DNA of 54,390 nucleotides, taken from the NCBI GenBank assembly GCA_910578975.1, contig CAJTRZ010000013.1:1-54390 (forward strand), written 5' to 3'. The stretch comes from an uncultured Eubacterium sp. (lineage in GTDB: Bacteria; Bacillota; Clostridia; Lachnospirales; Lachnospiraceae). Under the pieces are notes generated by a model, which was not told where the DNA came from, ran no database searches, and saw only the letters and a program-made list of their open reading frames with translations. Position 1 is the first letter of the stretch; each line of letters starts with the position of its first letter. The translations under genes and the position numbers were made by a program. Below are positions 13,752-23,436 of the stretch, piece after piece.

Positions 13752-15821
13752 CTACTTACCTTGCTCTTTACTTCGCACATATCCGCATTCTACATCAGCG
13801 CATGCAAGTTTGTTTCCTTTTTCTACCATGTAACCGCCACACTGTGGACACTTCTCTGTAGATGGCTTCTGCCATGACATAAAATCACATTCCGGTCCAT
13901 CAATACATCCATAATATCTACGACCTTTTTTCGTCATGCGATATACTACATCCTTACCACACTTTGGACAAGGTACTCCTACCTTTTCAAGATACGGCTT
14001 TGTATTTCTACATTCTGGGAATCCCGGGCATGCGAGAAACTTACCATGAGGACCATATTTAATAACCATTCTTCTTCCACATTCCTCGCAGATTTCGTCA
14101 GATTCCTCATCTGCAATTTGAATCTTTTCCAATTTCTGTTCAGCATCTTTTACCATAACATCAAGATCCGGATAGAAATTCCTGATAATGGTCTTCCACT
14201 CTACTTCTCCCTCTTCTACAGAATCCAGAAGAGATTCCATATTTGCAGTAAACTCTGTATCGACAATTACCTTAAATGCTGTCTTCATTACATTATTTAC
14301 TGCTTCACCTAATTCTGTAACATAAAGATTTTTCTTTTCTCTCGTCACATATCTTCTACCAACAATAGTACTGATTGTTGGAGCATAAGTACTTGGACGT
14401 CCGATTCCCTGTTCTTCCATCGCTTTTACTAACGCTGCCTCCGTAAAATGAGCTGGTGGCTGGGTAAAATGCTGATTCTCTTCAAATTTTACAAATTCTA
14501 ATTCAGAATCTTTTTCTAATTTTGCAATTGTATTGTTCGTCACAACCTTTTCATTGTCACTATCCGTATAAATTTTCATAAAGCCATCAAAACTGATTTT
14601 TGATGTAGATGCATTAAATACATAGTCCTTGGCACCAATTTTAACATTAAATGTATCATATACTGCATTTCCCATACGGCTGGCAACAAATCTCTTCCAT
14701 ATTAACTGATACAATCTGAACTGGTCTCTAGGAAGCTGTGCTTTTACCTTATCAGGTGTCAATGTGACATCTGTCGGTCTGATAGCCTCATGTGCGTCCT
14801 GTATTTTTTTAGAAGCTTTCTTTGCATTGACCTCTTTTATCATATAATCCATACCATAGTTTTCTTCGATAAATTCCTTAACCTGTGCCTCTGCCGTTTC
14901 TGATACTCTGGTAGAATCTGTACGAAGATAAGTAATCAAACCAATGCTTCCACGTCCCTTAATATCAACACCTTCATATAACTGCTGAGCAATACGCATT
15001 GTCTTCTGTGTTGAAAAATTCAATGCCTTAGACGCTTCCTGCTGCATCGTACTAGTCGTAAATGGTATTGGGGCTTTTCTTGTTCTGTTTCCTTTCTTAA
15101 TATCATTTACACTAAATTTACTGTCTTTTAATTCTTCAATAATCTTATCCAGCTGTTCCTTACCGGTAATTTCTATCTTTCCTTTCTTATCACCATAGAA
15201 ACTTACCGTAAATTCTTTATTCTTAAATTTTAAAATTGCATCCATATCCCAATATTCCTTTGGTATAAATGCATTAATTTCTTCCTCTCTGTCACAAAGC
15301 ATGCGAAGTGCAACGGATTGAACACGTCCTGCACTAAGTCCTCTCTTTATTTTCTGCCAAAGCAACGGACTGATACTATATCCTACCATTCTGTCAATAA
15401 CACGTCTCGCCTGCTGTGCATCAACTAAATCCATATCTATCTCTCTTGGATTCTTTAAAGATTCCTTAACAGCCGGCTTTGTAATTTCATTAAAAGTAAT
15501 TCTTGCTGTCTTCTTATCTTCCAATTTCAAAGAGTTTGCAAGATGCCATGAAATAGCCTCTCCTTCACGATCCGGGTCAGTAGCCAGATAAACTTTGTCT
15601 GCTTTTTTGACATGGCGACGTAGTTCCGCCAGTTTTTCTCCCTTGCCTCTGATAGTAATATATTTGGGTTCATAATCATTTTCAAAGTCAATTCCCATTG
15701 AACTTTTAGGCATGTCTCTTACATGCCCGTTTGAAGCTACCACCTCATAATTAGAACCTAAAAATTTCTTAATAGTTTTTACTTTCGCTGGTGATTCCAC
15801 AATCACAAGATACTTTGCCAT
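13752..15821 (-). CDS. topA: DNA topoisomerase I (type IA)
   Basis: Relaxes negative supercoils. The start at 15821 is chosen because AAGGAG lies six bases upstream; the frame extends 15 codons further without such a site. This gives 689 residues. The N-terminal TOPRIM domain (YLVIVESPAKVKTIKKFL and the acidic triad in ATDPDREGEA) is followed by the cleavage domain with catalytic Tyr about 298 (ITYLRTDSTR). Three four-Cys zinc ribbons end the protein (CEECGRR...CPGFPEC, CPKCGK...CIDGPEC, CPQCGG...CADVEC). It follows dprA by about 24 bases, the common dprA-topA order. It is followed by an unusual 28-bp hairpin. Confidence 0.97.
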   Translation of the reverse strand: MAKYLVIVESPAKVKTIKKFLGSNYEVVASNGHVRDMPKSSMGIDFENDYEPKYITIRGKGEKLAELRRHVKKADKVYLATDPDREGEAISWHLANSLKLEDKKTARITFNEITKPAVKESLKNPREIDMDLVDAQQARRVIDRMVGYSISPLLWQKIKRGLSAGRVQSVALRMLCDREEEINAFIPKEYWDMDAILKFKNKEFTVSFYGDKKGKIEITGKEQLDKIIEELKDSKFSVNDIKKGNRTRKAPIPFTTSTMQQEASKALNFSTQKTMRIAQQLYEGVDIKGRGSIGLITYLRTDSTRVSETAEAQVKEFIEENYGMDYMIKEVNAKKASKKIQDAHEAIRPTDVTLTPDKVKAQLPRDQFRLYQLIWKRFVASRMGNAVYDTFNVKIGAKDYVFNASTSKISFDGFMKIYTDSDNEKVVTNNTIAKLEKDSELEFVKFEENQHFTQPPAHFTEAALVKAMEEQGIGRPSTYAPTISTIVGRRYVTREKKNLYVTELGEAVNNVMKTAFKVIVDTEFTANMESLLDSVEEGEVEWKTIIRNFYPDLDVMVKDAEQKLEKIQIADEESDEICEECGRRMVIKYGPHGKFLACPGFPECRNTKPYLEKVGVPCPKCGKDVVYRMTKKGRRYYGCIDGPECDFMSWQKPSTEKCPQCGGYMVEKGNKLACADVECGYVRSKEQGK

Positions 15822-15844
15822 AAACATCTCCTTCTTTAAAGATA

Positions 15845-16933
15845 TTAATTTAGCCTTGAATAACAATTATATGATGGTTGCTCAATCAGCCCCCGTAACT
15901 GTAATTGTAACAACATCTCCACAAGTCTTTCATACTTTAGTCCTGTTGCTTGTATTAACTCATATATATTTTTCGGCTGTAAACTTAACTCACTATACAA
16001 CAACAAAAACTCTTTTTCAAGTGTTTTTTCCATAGCGCCTTTTTTATTTGCTTTATTAAATACTACGTATTTAAGTTCTTCTAAGATATCTTCTGCAGAT
16101 GTTACCATGCCTGCTCCATTCTTTATTAACCGGTTACAGCCACTGCTCAATCTGTCCCCAACCCTTCCTGGAACTGCCATAACATCCTTTCCCTGTTCTA
16201 GTGCCCACTCTACCGTAATCAATGAACCACTTTTTTCTTTTGCCTCTATTACTACTACCTTATCTGACAATCCACTAATAATTCTGTTCCTCTGTGGAAA
16301 ATGCCATGCAGTCGGTGGACTTCCCGGTGGATATTCCGATATAACCCCACCATTTTTTAAGATATTTTCATATAATTCTATATTTTCTGTCGGATAACAA
16401 ATGTCAACCCCACACCCAAGCACTGCAAAAACAGGCGCTTTTCCCTCTATTGCTCCTAACCCACTATATGTATCAATTCCTCTTGCCATTCCGCTAATTA
16501 TCTGCACATTATTGTCCGATAACTCTCTGGCAATATTCCTCGCCATATTTCTTCCATATCCGGAACATGCCCTAGCTCCCACCATAGCTGCTACCGGCAG
16601 ACTGTCATCTGGCATCCTTCCTTTGTAAAATAAAAAATATGGTTTATGATTATAAGGAAATAACCGTTGTGGATAATTTTCATCTTCAATACAAATAAAA
16701 TGAATATTCTTTTTCTTTAACTTTTCCAGATACTGTTCTGTTCTAAAACTTTTTCTGCTGTTATCCAATACTGCTATTTCTTCATTGCTCAATCCACCTT
16801 TTGACATTAAATCTTTTTTACTTGCACAATATATATTTTTTACACTTTTAAACTGCTCTATTAGTTTCTTCAACTTGTCAAAATAAATAAAATTCACACT
16901 GGAAATCCATAACCAATAATCTCTGCCGCTCAT
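15845..16933 (-). CDS. dprA: DNA-processing protein A
   Basis: Single-strand DNA binding protein that loads RecA during natural transformation. A 362-residue protein with an N-terminal SAM/HhH-like region and a central Rossmann-like DprA fold (MVGARACSGYGRNMARNIAREL, ISGMARGIDTYSGLGAI, FAVLGCGVDICYP, ISEYPPG, FPQRNRIISGLSDKVVVIEA). A C-terminal winged-helix region follows (LSLQPKNIYELIQATGLKYERLVEMLLQLQLRGLI). The start overlaps the stop of comM by 4 bases, so the two are coupled. Confidence 0.95.
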   Translation of the reverse strand: MSGRDYWLWISSVNFIYFDKLKKLIEQFKSVKNIYCASKKDLMSKGGLSNEEIAVLDNSRKSFRTEQYLEKLKKKNIHFICIEDENYPQRLFPYNHKPYFLFYKGRMPDDSLPVAAMVGARACSGYGRNMARNIARELSDNNVQIISGMARGIDTYSGLGAIEGKAPVFAVLGCGVDICYPTENIELYENILKNGGVISEYPPGSPPTAWHFPQRNRIISGLSDKVVVIEAKEKSGSLITVEWALEQGKDVMAVPGRVGDRLSSGCNRLIKNGAGMVTSAEDILEELKYVVFNKANKKGAMEKTLEKEFLLLYSELSLQPKNIYELIQATGLKYERLVEMLLQLQLRGLIEQPSYNCYSRLN

Positions 16934-18459
16934 AAACCTCCCCCTTTCTCAATCATTTTGTAACTGACTGCCTCTGCCAGTTCTTCTATAGAAATCTTTT
17001 CTTTTCCCTTTAAATCTGCAATTGTTCTGGACACTTTTAATATCTTTTCATACGCACGAACGCTCAACTCCATTTTTTCATATATTTCTTTTAAAATATC
17101 TTCCTCTCCTTTTTGAAGCTTACAATACTTTTCTATTAAAACTCCCTGCAATTGACTGTTAAAATTTATATTTTCATTTACATATCGCTTTCTTTGTATC
17201 ACTGCTGCCATATTGACACGTTCTTTGACTTCTTCCGAACTCTCCTGCTTTTTTTCCTCTTTTAATTCCCAATATGAAACCGGATTCATATATACGCACA
17301 AATCCATTCTATCTAGTATAGGCCCACTAATTTTTTCTAAATATTTTCCCACTTCCCTCTCTGTACATGAACACTTATTTCGATCAGGATAATATCCACA
17401 CCTACAGGGATTCATTGACGCAAGCAACATAAAATCCGCAGGAAAGCAATATGTTCCCCCTGCTCTGGAAACCACTACCCGCCTGTCCTCTAAAGGCTGC
17501 CTTAATGCTTCCATTACGTTTCTTGAGAACTCAGGAAACTCGTCCATATAAAGAACCCCACCATGTGCCAGCGTAAGCTCTCCTGGTTTTGGCACAGAGC
17601 CTCCCCCTGTCAACGCAGTCACTGTAGTCGTATGATGAGGATTTCGAAAAGGTCTTTTTCCTACCATTCTTCCATTTAGTGTTCCCGCAATGCTTTGTAT
17701 TTTTGATATTTCAATGACTTCATCTTTTGTCATGTCTGGCAAAATCCCGGGAACCGCCTTTGCTACCACCGTTTTTCCTGTGCCAGGAGGTCCTACAAGT
17801 AATAAATTATGCATACCTGCCGCTGCAATCTCCGCTGCCTTTCTTGCCTGAATCTGTCCTTTTATATCCCTGAAATCCTCTCTCTTATATTGGATTTCTA
17901 CCTTTTCCTCCGTTTTAATCTCTTCCATATAATATTGTTTTGAATTTAACATCATTACCAGCTGATTCAGATTCTCAACAGCAATAATCTCTAATCCCTC
18001 TATGTATCTACACTCCCCAGTATTTTCTTTGGGAACAAAACATTGCTTTATCCCTTTTTCTAAAGCCAATAGCACCATTGGCAAAACTCCATTTACAGGA
18101 ATTACTTTTCCATCTAAACTTAATTCTCCGATAAACATTTTGTCTTTTGTCTCACACTGCAGTATCTCTAATGAACATAGTATGGATACTGCTATAGAAA
18201 GGTCAAAATACGTTCCTGTCTTTCTGATATTTCCTGGAGAAAAACTAATTGTTATTCTCTTAGGTGGCAGGACAAATCCTGAATTCCTTATAGCGGTCCT
18301 TACCCGCTCCCTAGCTTCCTTAATATCAGACGACAAAAGACCTACCATATCAAAAGATGGCAGGCCATTACATATATCTGTTTCTACCACAACCGGCAAT
18401 ACCTCTACACCAGTTATGGCAACACAATTAATTCTACATATCATAGCATGCTCCTCCAA
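16930..18459 (-). CDS. comM: YifB/ComM-family Mg-chelatase-like AAA+ ATPase
   Basis: A 509-residue AAA+ protein. The N-terminal Lon-substrate-like ChlI domain (ITGVEVLPVVVETDICNGLP, FSPGNIRKTGTYFDL) is followed by an ATPase with Walker A GPPGTGKT, Walker B GGVLYMDEFPEF and an arginine-finger region (ASMNPCRCGYYPDRNKCSC). A C-terminal Mg-chelatase domain completes it. ComM helicases promote branch migration in natural transformation in Proteobacteria; the function is less certain in Firmicutes. It is the first gene of comM-dprA-topA. The ATG at 18444 (MICRINCVAIT) is a possible alternative start. Confidence 0.92.
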   Translation of the reverse strand: MEEHAMICRINCVAITGVEVLPVVVETDICNGLPSFDMVGLLSSDIKEARERVRTAIRNSGFVLPPKRITISFSPGNIRKTGTYFDLSIAVSILCSLEILQCETKDKMFIGELSLDGKVIPVNGVLPMVLLALEKGIKQCFVPKENTGECRYIEGLEIIAVENLNQLVMMLNSKQYYMEEIKTEEKVEIQYKREDFRDIKGQIQARKAAEIAAAGMHNLLLVGPPGTGKTVVAKAVPGILPDMTKDEVIEISKIQSIAGTLNGRMVGKRPFRNPHHTTTVTALTGGGSVPKPGELTLAHGGVLYMDEFPEFSRNVMEALRQPLEDRRVVVSRAGGTYCFPADFMLLASMNPCRCGYYPDRNKCSCTEREVGKYLEKISGPILDRMDLCVYMNPVSYWELKEEKKQESSEEVKERVNMAAVIQRKRYVNENINFNSQLQGVLIEKYCKLQKGEEDILKEIYEKMELSVRAYEKILKVSRTIADLKGKEKISIEELAEAVSYKMIEKGGGL

Positions 18460-18499
18460 TATTATTATTTAAAAGAGCAACTAATTATATTCAAATATA

Positions 18500-19135
18500 T
18501 CACGCAATATATGTGTTGTCAAAAGCTTTTTTTAATTTTTCCAATGCTTTTTTTTCAATTCTGCTGACATAACTCCTGGATATTCCCATATCAGTTCCTA
18601 CTTTTTTCTGAGTAACAGGAGCCGCTCCGTTTAATCCATATCTTCTTACTATAATCTCTTTTTCCCTATCTGTCAGTACAGCCTCTACATATTCTCTTAC
18701 TCTGACAATATCCTCAGCGTTTTCCATTTTATCCAATGTATCTATTTCATCATTTTCCACAACGTCCATAAGACTGATTGTATTTCCTTCTTTGTCCATT
18801 CCTATCGGCTCATTTAATGATACTTCTTTATTTCTTTTCCGTTCACTTCGTAACATCATCAAAAGTTCATTCTCAATACATTTTGATGCATAGGTCACCA
18901 ACCGGTTTCCCTTAGATGGATTGTAAGTATTTACCGCCTTAATGAGTCCTACAATCCCTATAGAAATTAAATCCTCATTATCACGGTTTTCACTATAGTA
19001 TTTTTTTGCAATATGTGCTACCAGTCTTAAATTTCTTTCAATGAGTATGTCCTTTGCTTCTTTATCTCCCTGCTTAAACCTTTCCACACATTCTCTCTCT
19101 TCTGTTGGTGTTAAAGGTTCCAAAAAAGTCTTCAC
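18500..19135 (-). CDS. sigK: sporulation sigma factor SigK-type
   Basis: Sigma-70 family factor of about 211 residues, with region 2 (NLRLVAHIAKKYY, DLISIGIVGLIKAVNTYNPSKGNRLVTYASKCIENELL) and region 4 (LTDREKEIIVRRYGLNG, VGTDMGISRSYVSRIEKKALEKL). The block EVSLNEPIGMDKEGNTISLMDV marks the SigE/SigK group, and the N terminus (FLEPLTPTEERE) fits SigK. A GTG start at 19135 is favoured because AGAGGTG lies six bases upstream; a GTG at 19144 is possible. With this start there is no pro-peptide as in Bacillus, and no skin-element interruption. It controls late mother-cell genes in spore formers. Confidence 0.85.
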   Translation of the reverse strand: MKTFLEPLTPTEERECVERFKQGDKEAKDILIERNLRLVAHIAKKYYSENRDNEDLISIGIVGLIKAVNTYNPSKGNRLVTYASKCIENELLMMLRSERKRNKEVSLNEPIGMDKEGNTISLMDVVENDEIDTLDKMENAEDIVRVREYVEAVLTDREKEIIVRRYGLNGAAPVTQKKVGTDMGISRSYVSRIEKKALEKLKKAFDNTYIA

Positions 19136-19209
19136 GCTTCGCACCTCTCGACATACTTAGTTCTATATTATGCAAAACGAGATTTTCTCGTGCCTGTACT
19201 ATACACGAA

Positions 19210-19234
19210 AAAAACGGACTGAATGTCCGTTTTT
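19210..19234 (-). terminator. terminator of the trhP gene
   Basis: Ten-bp stem AAAAACGGAC / GTCCGTTTTT with a 5-base loop, 22 bases after the stop at 19256. A T-rich tract follows on the minus strand. Confidence 0.85.
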
Positions 19235-19255
19235 GTATCTTCAATAATAAATTGT

Positions 19256-20500
19256 TTAACTATTCACCTGCTTTTCTTCACTTTTCACTCTGAGTATATC
19301 ACCTGTTTCCAATTCTATACCAAGATTTATAATTAACTGTTGTTTTGGATGAGGACAGCTATCCATTTCATTTCCATCCTCATCTTTTATGGAAACTACT
19401 TTTACTTCAATATCATTACCATCTGCTCTCATAATTTCAATAGTCTGTCCAACAAAAAATTTATTTTTCTGCTCTAATCTGTACTCATTCTTAGAAATCT
19501 TTTCGCCTACAATTCCCAGATAAATATACTCTCTCTCATAGACATTACTATCATAAATCTGTGTCGTTTCATCCGGCTTTCCGAAAAAAAATCCTGTTGT
19601 GTACTGCCTGTATGTACACTGTGAAATAAATTCCTTATATTTTAATATATTTTCCTGATATTTCTTAGGACTTTCTAAATAATCATCAATTGCCATCCTG
19701 TATGTTCTGGCAACTGTAGCAACATACAGTGCTGTCTTCATTCTTCCTTCTATCTTAAAACTGTCGATTCCTGCATCTAGCAGTTCCGGTATATGCTCTA
19801 TCATGCAAAGATCCTTCGAATTAAAGATATATGTTCCTCTTTCATTTTCTTCTATCGGCATATACTCTCCCGGTCTGTTCTCCTCCATGACAGCATATTT
19901 CCAACGGCACGGATGGGTACATGCTCCCTTATTCGCATCCCGTCCTGTCATAAAACTGCTGAGCAGACATCTCCCCGAGTAAGAAATACACATTGCTCCA
20001 TGAATAAATGTCTCTATCTCCATATCATCAGGAATATTCTCACGAATCTCTTTAATCTCATGAATAGATAATTCTCTGGCAGAAACTACACGCTTTGCAC
20101 CTAGTCCATACCAGAAATTGTATGTTCCATAATTTGTATTATTTGCCTGTGTACTTACATGCAATTCCATATCCGGCAGAATCCCTTTTGCAATCGTAAA
20201 AACTGCCGGGTCAGAAATAATCAATGCATCCGGCTTAACTTTCTTTAAATCATTGAAGTATGCTTTGACTGGTTCGATATCTGCATTATGTGCCAAAATA
20301 TTTGCCGTAACATACACTTTCACACCATATTCATGTGCGTATTTTACTCCCTCTGCCATTTCTTCTAAAGAGAAATTTTTTGCCTTAGCTCTTAAACCAA
20401 AAACTTCTCCACCAATATAAACCGCATCTGCACCATATCTTACAGCTGTTTTTAATACTTCCAAACTACTTGCCGGTACTAATAATTCTGGTTTTCTCAT
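19256..20500 (-). CDS. trhP: U32 family peptidase-like tRNA uridine-34 hydroxylation protein
   Basis: A 414-residue U32-family protein with PELLVPASSLEVLKTAVRYGADAVYIGG at the N terminus, the family signature ETFIHGAMCISYSGRCLLSSFMTGRDANKGAC and a conserved set of Cys (CxxxxxGRC...CTHPCRW) that binds an iron-sulfur cluster in the characterised tRNA-hydroxylating members. A C-terminal beta-barrel domain (YLGIVGEKISKNEYRLEQ) follows. E. coli TrhP (YegQ) and Bacillus YrrN/YrrO make 5-hydroxyuridine at tRNA position 34. The gene follows the methyltransferase TrmR, which methylates that product, so the pair forms one pathway. Bacillus has two adjacent trhP genes; here only one is seen. Confidence 0.9.
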   Translation of the reverse strand: MRKPELLVPASSLEVLKTAVRYGADAVYIGGEVFGLRAKAKNFSLEEMAEGVKYAHEYGVKVYVTANILAHNADIEPVKAYFNDLKKVKPDALIISDPAVFTIAKGILPDMELHVSTQANNTNYGTYNFWYGLGAKRVVSARELSIHEIKEIRENIPDDMEIETFIHGAMCISYSGRCLLSSFMTGRDANKGACTHPCRWKYAVMEENRPGEYMPIEENERGTYIFNSKDLCMIEHIPELLDAGIDSFKIEGRMKTALYVATVARTYRMAIDDYLESPKKYQENILKYKEFISQCTYRQYTTGFFFGKPDETTQIYDSNVYEREYIYLGIVGEKISKNEYRLEQKNKFFVGQTIEIMRADGNDIEVKVVSIKDEDGNEMDSCPHPKQQLIINLGIELETGDILRVKSEEKQVNS

Positions 20501-20551
20501 TTTCTACTTCCTCTTATCTTTCACTCTGTTGACAATTTTTATCCACACATT

Positions 20552-21196
20552 TTATTTTTTTACCGAAATTGTAATTCCATCACCAATAGGCACAATACTG
20601 GTTTCCAGTTCCTGATGATTCTTTACAGCCTCCAGATATTCCCGCATTCGTTTATGAATGGTTCTATCCCTTCGTCTTACAACATACTTTGACTGTATCA
20701 GATCCCCTTCCTGGAGAATATTATCAGTAATAAGAACAGCCCCCTTATTCATCAACCGCAATACTTCTGGCAAAAAATTAATATATTGAGCTTTTGCTGC
20801 ATCCATAAATACAAAATCAAACTGATTTGCCTCTAATGTCGGCATAATTTCTAAAGCATCTCCTTCTAATAACTCTATTACATTACTTTTTCCTGCCAGT
20901 CTTATATTTTCTTTTGCAATAGGAATTCTCTTTTCATAATTTTCAATTGTAATTATCTTTGCCTCCGCATCAATACATTCACTCATTAAAATGGCTGAGT
21001 ACCCAATTGCAGTACCCAGCTCCAATATTCTAGTCGGTCTTGTTATTGACAACATCACTCTAAGAAAACTCTCCATTTCCTTTCTTATAATAGGCACGTT
21101 ATCTTTATGTGCCTCTCTTTCTATTCTTGTCAATACTTCCGTATTTGCACTCTCTAATGAATTCATGTATGATACGATTCTTTCATCTACTATCAT
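20552..21196 (-). CDS. trmR: tRNA 5-hydroxyuridine methyltransferase (YrrM/TrmR-like O-methyltransferase)
   Basis: SAM-dependent class I methyltransferase of the O-methyltransferase 3 (COMT-like) family. The start at 21196 is set by TGGAG six bases upstream. ILELGTAIGYSAILMSE is the SAM-binding motif I, IITIENYEKR carries the ribose-binding acidic residue, and FDFVFMDAAKAQY plus VLITDNILQEG hold the metal-binding Asp residues. In Bacillus, YrrM (TrmR) methylates 5-hydroxyuridine at tRNA wobble position 34. Adjacent trhP, which makes that substrate, strongly supports this role over catechol-type methylation. Confidence 0.88.
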   Translation of the reverse strand: MIVDERIVSYMNSLESANTEVLTRIEREAHKDNVPIIRKEMESFLRVMLSITRPTRILELGTAIGYSAILMSECIDAEAKIITIENYEKRIPIAKENIRLAGKSNVIELLEGDALEIMPTLEANQFDFVFMDAAKAQYINFLPEVLRLMNKGAVLITDNILQEGDLIQSKYVVRRRDRTIHKRMREYLEAVKNHQELETSIVPIGDGITISVKK

Positions 21197-21252
21197 ATGA
21201 ATCTCCATTCCACAGTTTTCCTAGCAACACATTTACTTCAGTCGTGCATAGT

Positions 21253-21648
21253 TTACTCCGATTTTTTCTTATCTTCTTTATTTTCTTCGGGTCCTTCCTT
21301 AATAATTTCATATATCTCTTCACCGGATTTGGATGTATTAAAAATGTAAGTTCCCGGCTTAACACTCTTTGTGTCATATACATAAGATTGAATCTTAAAT
21401 ATCGTAGTATCTTTAATAATTCCATATTCCTCTAAAATATCTGCCAACGCATCAATTGTTGTTCCTTCTTTTACTGTTACCGGCATATCGGTACCCGGTG
21501 CCGGATCTGCTCCTTCAGAATAAAAAATTGATGAACCAAAATTAAAGGCAGCTGTAGCGCATATTACAATAACCACTATCATAATAACATACTTACATAT
21601 TTTAACCGAAATATTAGCAAAACCTTTTGATGTGTTACTCTTATCCAT
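21253..21648 (-). CDS. short MltG-like membrane protein lacking the catalytic domain
   Basis: A 131-residue membrane protein in the place where mltG (yrrL) normally precedes trmR. It has a basic start, one transmembrane segment (YVIMIVVIVICATAAFNFG), then the LysM-like first domain of MltG (VTVKEGTTIDALADILEEYGIIKD...FKIQSYVYDTKSVKPGTYIFNTSKSGEEIYEIIKEG) and a charged tail. The YceG catalytic domain with its glutamate is absent, and no continuation is seen downstream in any frame. It therefore cannot be a lytic transglycosylase itself. Short forms of this kind occur in other Clostridia, so it is probably a functional reduced version, not a recent break. Confidence 0.8.
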   Translation of the reverse strand: MDKSNTSKGFANISVKICKYVIMIVVIVICATAAFNFGSSIFYSEGADPAPGTDMPVTVKEGTTIDALADILEEYGIIKDTTIFKIQSYVYDTKSVKPGTYIFNTSKSGEEIYEIIKEGPEENKEDKKKSE

Positions 21649-21660
21649 ATATACTCCTGA

Positions 21661-23322
21661 CTATTCTACTTCCATTATAATTGGTAAAATCATCGGACTT
21701 CTTTTCATTGTCTTCCACAAATATTCGCCAAGACTGTCCTTAACAACCATCTTAATCTTGCCCCAATCAACATTTCTACTTTCGAGACAATCTAACAATG
21801 CATTGGTAACTACCTCTTTAGCATTTTCAATGAGATTTTCAGACTCTCTCACATAGACAAACCCTCTTGTTACAATATCCGGTCCTGCCAGAATCTGATT
21901 GGAATACTTCTCTAAAGTTAATACCACAATAATAATTCCATTCTCTGCAAGATTCTGTCTATCTCTCAGTACGATATTCCCAACATCACCAACACCAAGT
22001 CCGTCAACTAATACAGAACCAGCCGGAACTTTTCCTTCGACCTTCGCTGTTTCACCATTGAGTGCCAAAACATCTCCTGATTCTAACAGGAAAACATTTT
22101 CCTTTGGAATACCCATACTTTCCGCAAGTCTGCCATGTTCCTTCAAATGCTGGTACTCACCATGAACCGGAATTGCATACTTTGGTTTTACCAATGCATA
22201 CATTAACTTAATCTCTTCCTGACATGCATGTCCCGAAACATGAGTATCCTGAAAAATAACTTCTGCTCCCTGATGATACAGTTCATTAATAACTTTTGTT
22301 ACTGCTTTCTCATTTCCAGGAATCGGTGTAGAACTGAATACAATCGTATCACTAGGTTTAATATGCACCTTTCTATGAAGAGATGCAGCCATACGCGATA
22401 ATGCAGCCATAGATTCTCCCTGACTGCCAGTCGTAATTAAAACTAACTGATCATCTGTATAATTATCCATTTCCTCTATACTAATCAATGTATTTTCAGG
22501 AATTTTCAAGTATTCCATTTCTCTTGCAACTGAGATAATGTTTACCATACTTCTTCCTTCTACTATTACTTTTCGCTTATATTTACATGCTGTATTTATA
22601 ATCTGCTGAACTCTGTCCACATTCGATGCAAAAGTAGCAATAATAATTCTGCTCTTTTTATGCTCTGCAAAAATATGGTCAAAAGTTTCTCCAACCTTAC
22701 GCTCTGATGGTGTAAAGCCCGGTCTTAAGGCATTGGTACTGTCACACAACAATGCCAATACACCTTTCTTGCCTAATTCACTAAATCTTGCAAGATTAAT
22801 GGCATCACCAAATACCGGTGTGTAATCCACTTTAAAATCTCCGGTGTGTATAATAATTCCTTCTGGTGTGTGTATCGCCAATGCTGCCGCATCTGCAATA
22901 CTATGATTTGTTCTGATAAATTCTATTCTGAAATCACCTAAATGTATACTCTGACCAAACTTTATCACTTTTCGTTTGACAGCCTTTAGCAACTCGTGTT
23001 CACTTAATTTTCCTTCAATAATTCCCATTGTCAGTTTTGTTGCATAAATTGGCGCATTTACTTCCTTTAATACATATGGCAACGCACCAATATGATCTTC
23101 ATGCCCATGGGTAATTACAAATCCCTTAATCTTATCTATATTTTCTCTCAAAAAAGTAATATCTGGTATTACACAGTCGATACCCAGCATATCATCTGTA
23201 GGAAATGACAAACCACAATCCACAACAACAATGCTGTCATTGTACTCAAAGGCAGTCATGTTCATTCCAATCTCTTCCAAACCTCCTAATGGAATTACTT
23301 TTATTTTTGAATTGTCACTCAT
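21661..23322 (-). CDS. rnjA: ribonuclease J
   Basis: A 553-residue metallo-beta-lactamase/beta-CASP ribonuclease with 5' exonuclease and endonuclease activity, central to mRNA decay and rRNA maturation in Firmicutes. The zinc motif HGHEDH is at 72-77; further ligands lie in RTNHSIAD and HTGDFKVDY. The beta-CASP motifs follow (ATFASNVDRVQQII, STPIPGNE, VSGHACQEEIKL, PVHGEYQHL), and the C-terminal dimerisation domain is present. It lies between ruvX/DUF1292 and the MltG-like gene. A single RNase J is visible; whether a second exists cannot be told from this window. Confidence 0.96.
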   Translation of the reverse strand: MSDNSKIKVIPLGGLEEIGMNMTAFEYNDSIVVVDCGLSFPTDDMLGIDCVIPDITFLRENIDKIKGFVITHGHEDHIGALPYVLKEVNAPIYATKLTMGIIEGKLSEHELLKAVKRKVIKFGQSIHLGDFRIEFIRTNHSIADAAALAIHTPEGIIIHTGDFKVDYTPVFGDAINLARFSELGKKGVLALLCDSTNALRPGFTPSERKVGETFDHIFAEHKKSRIIIATFASNVDRVQQIINTACKYKRKVIVEGRSMVNIISVAREMEYLKIPENTLISIEEMDNYTDDQLVLITTGSQGESMAALSRMAASLHRKVHIKPSDTIVFSSTPIPGNEKAVTKVINELYHQGAEVIFQDTHVSGHACQEEIKLMYALVKPKYAIPVHGEYQHLKEHGRLAESMGIPKENVFLLESGDVLALNGETAKVEGKVPAGSVLVDGLGVGDVGNIVLRDRQNLAENGIIIVVLTLEKYSNQILAGPDIVTRGFVYVRESENLIENAKEVVTNALLDCLESRNVDWGKIKMVVKDSLGEYLWKTMKRSPMILPIIMEVE

Positions 23323-23436
23323 TATTAATTAAACTCCTCCTAATTCTTATTTCCGCTCACGTATTTTTACGCACAAACATAAAAGGTCTGATTTGACCTC
23401 TCATCACTCCATAGCTAATGCCCGAAGACCAAGTCT

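Noticed and set aside
18500..19144. Skin-type element in sigK
   Set aside because: The sigma factor frame is continuous from region 2 to region 4, with no recombinase nearby.
21183..21425. Minus-strand 80-codon frame overlapping the MltG-like gene
   Set aside because: Out of frame with the better-supported gene at 21253-21648, with an atypical basic composition. It is not a continuation that would restore the MltG catalytic domain.
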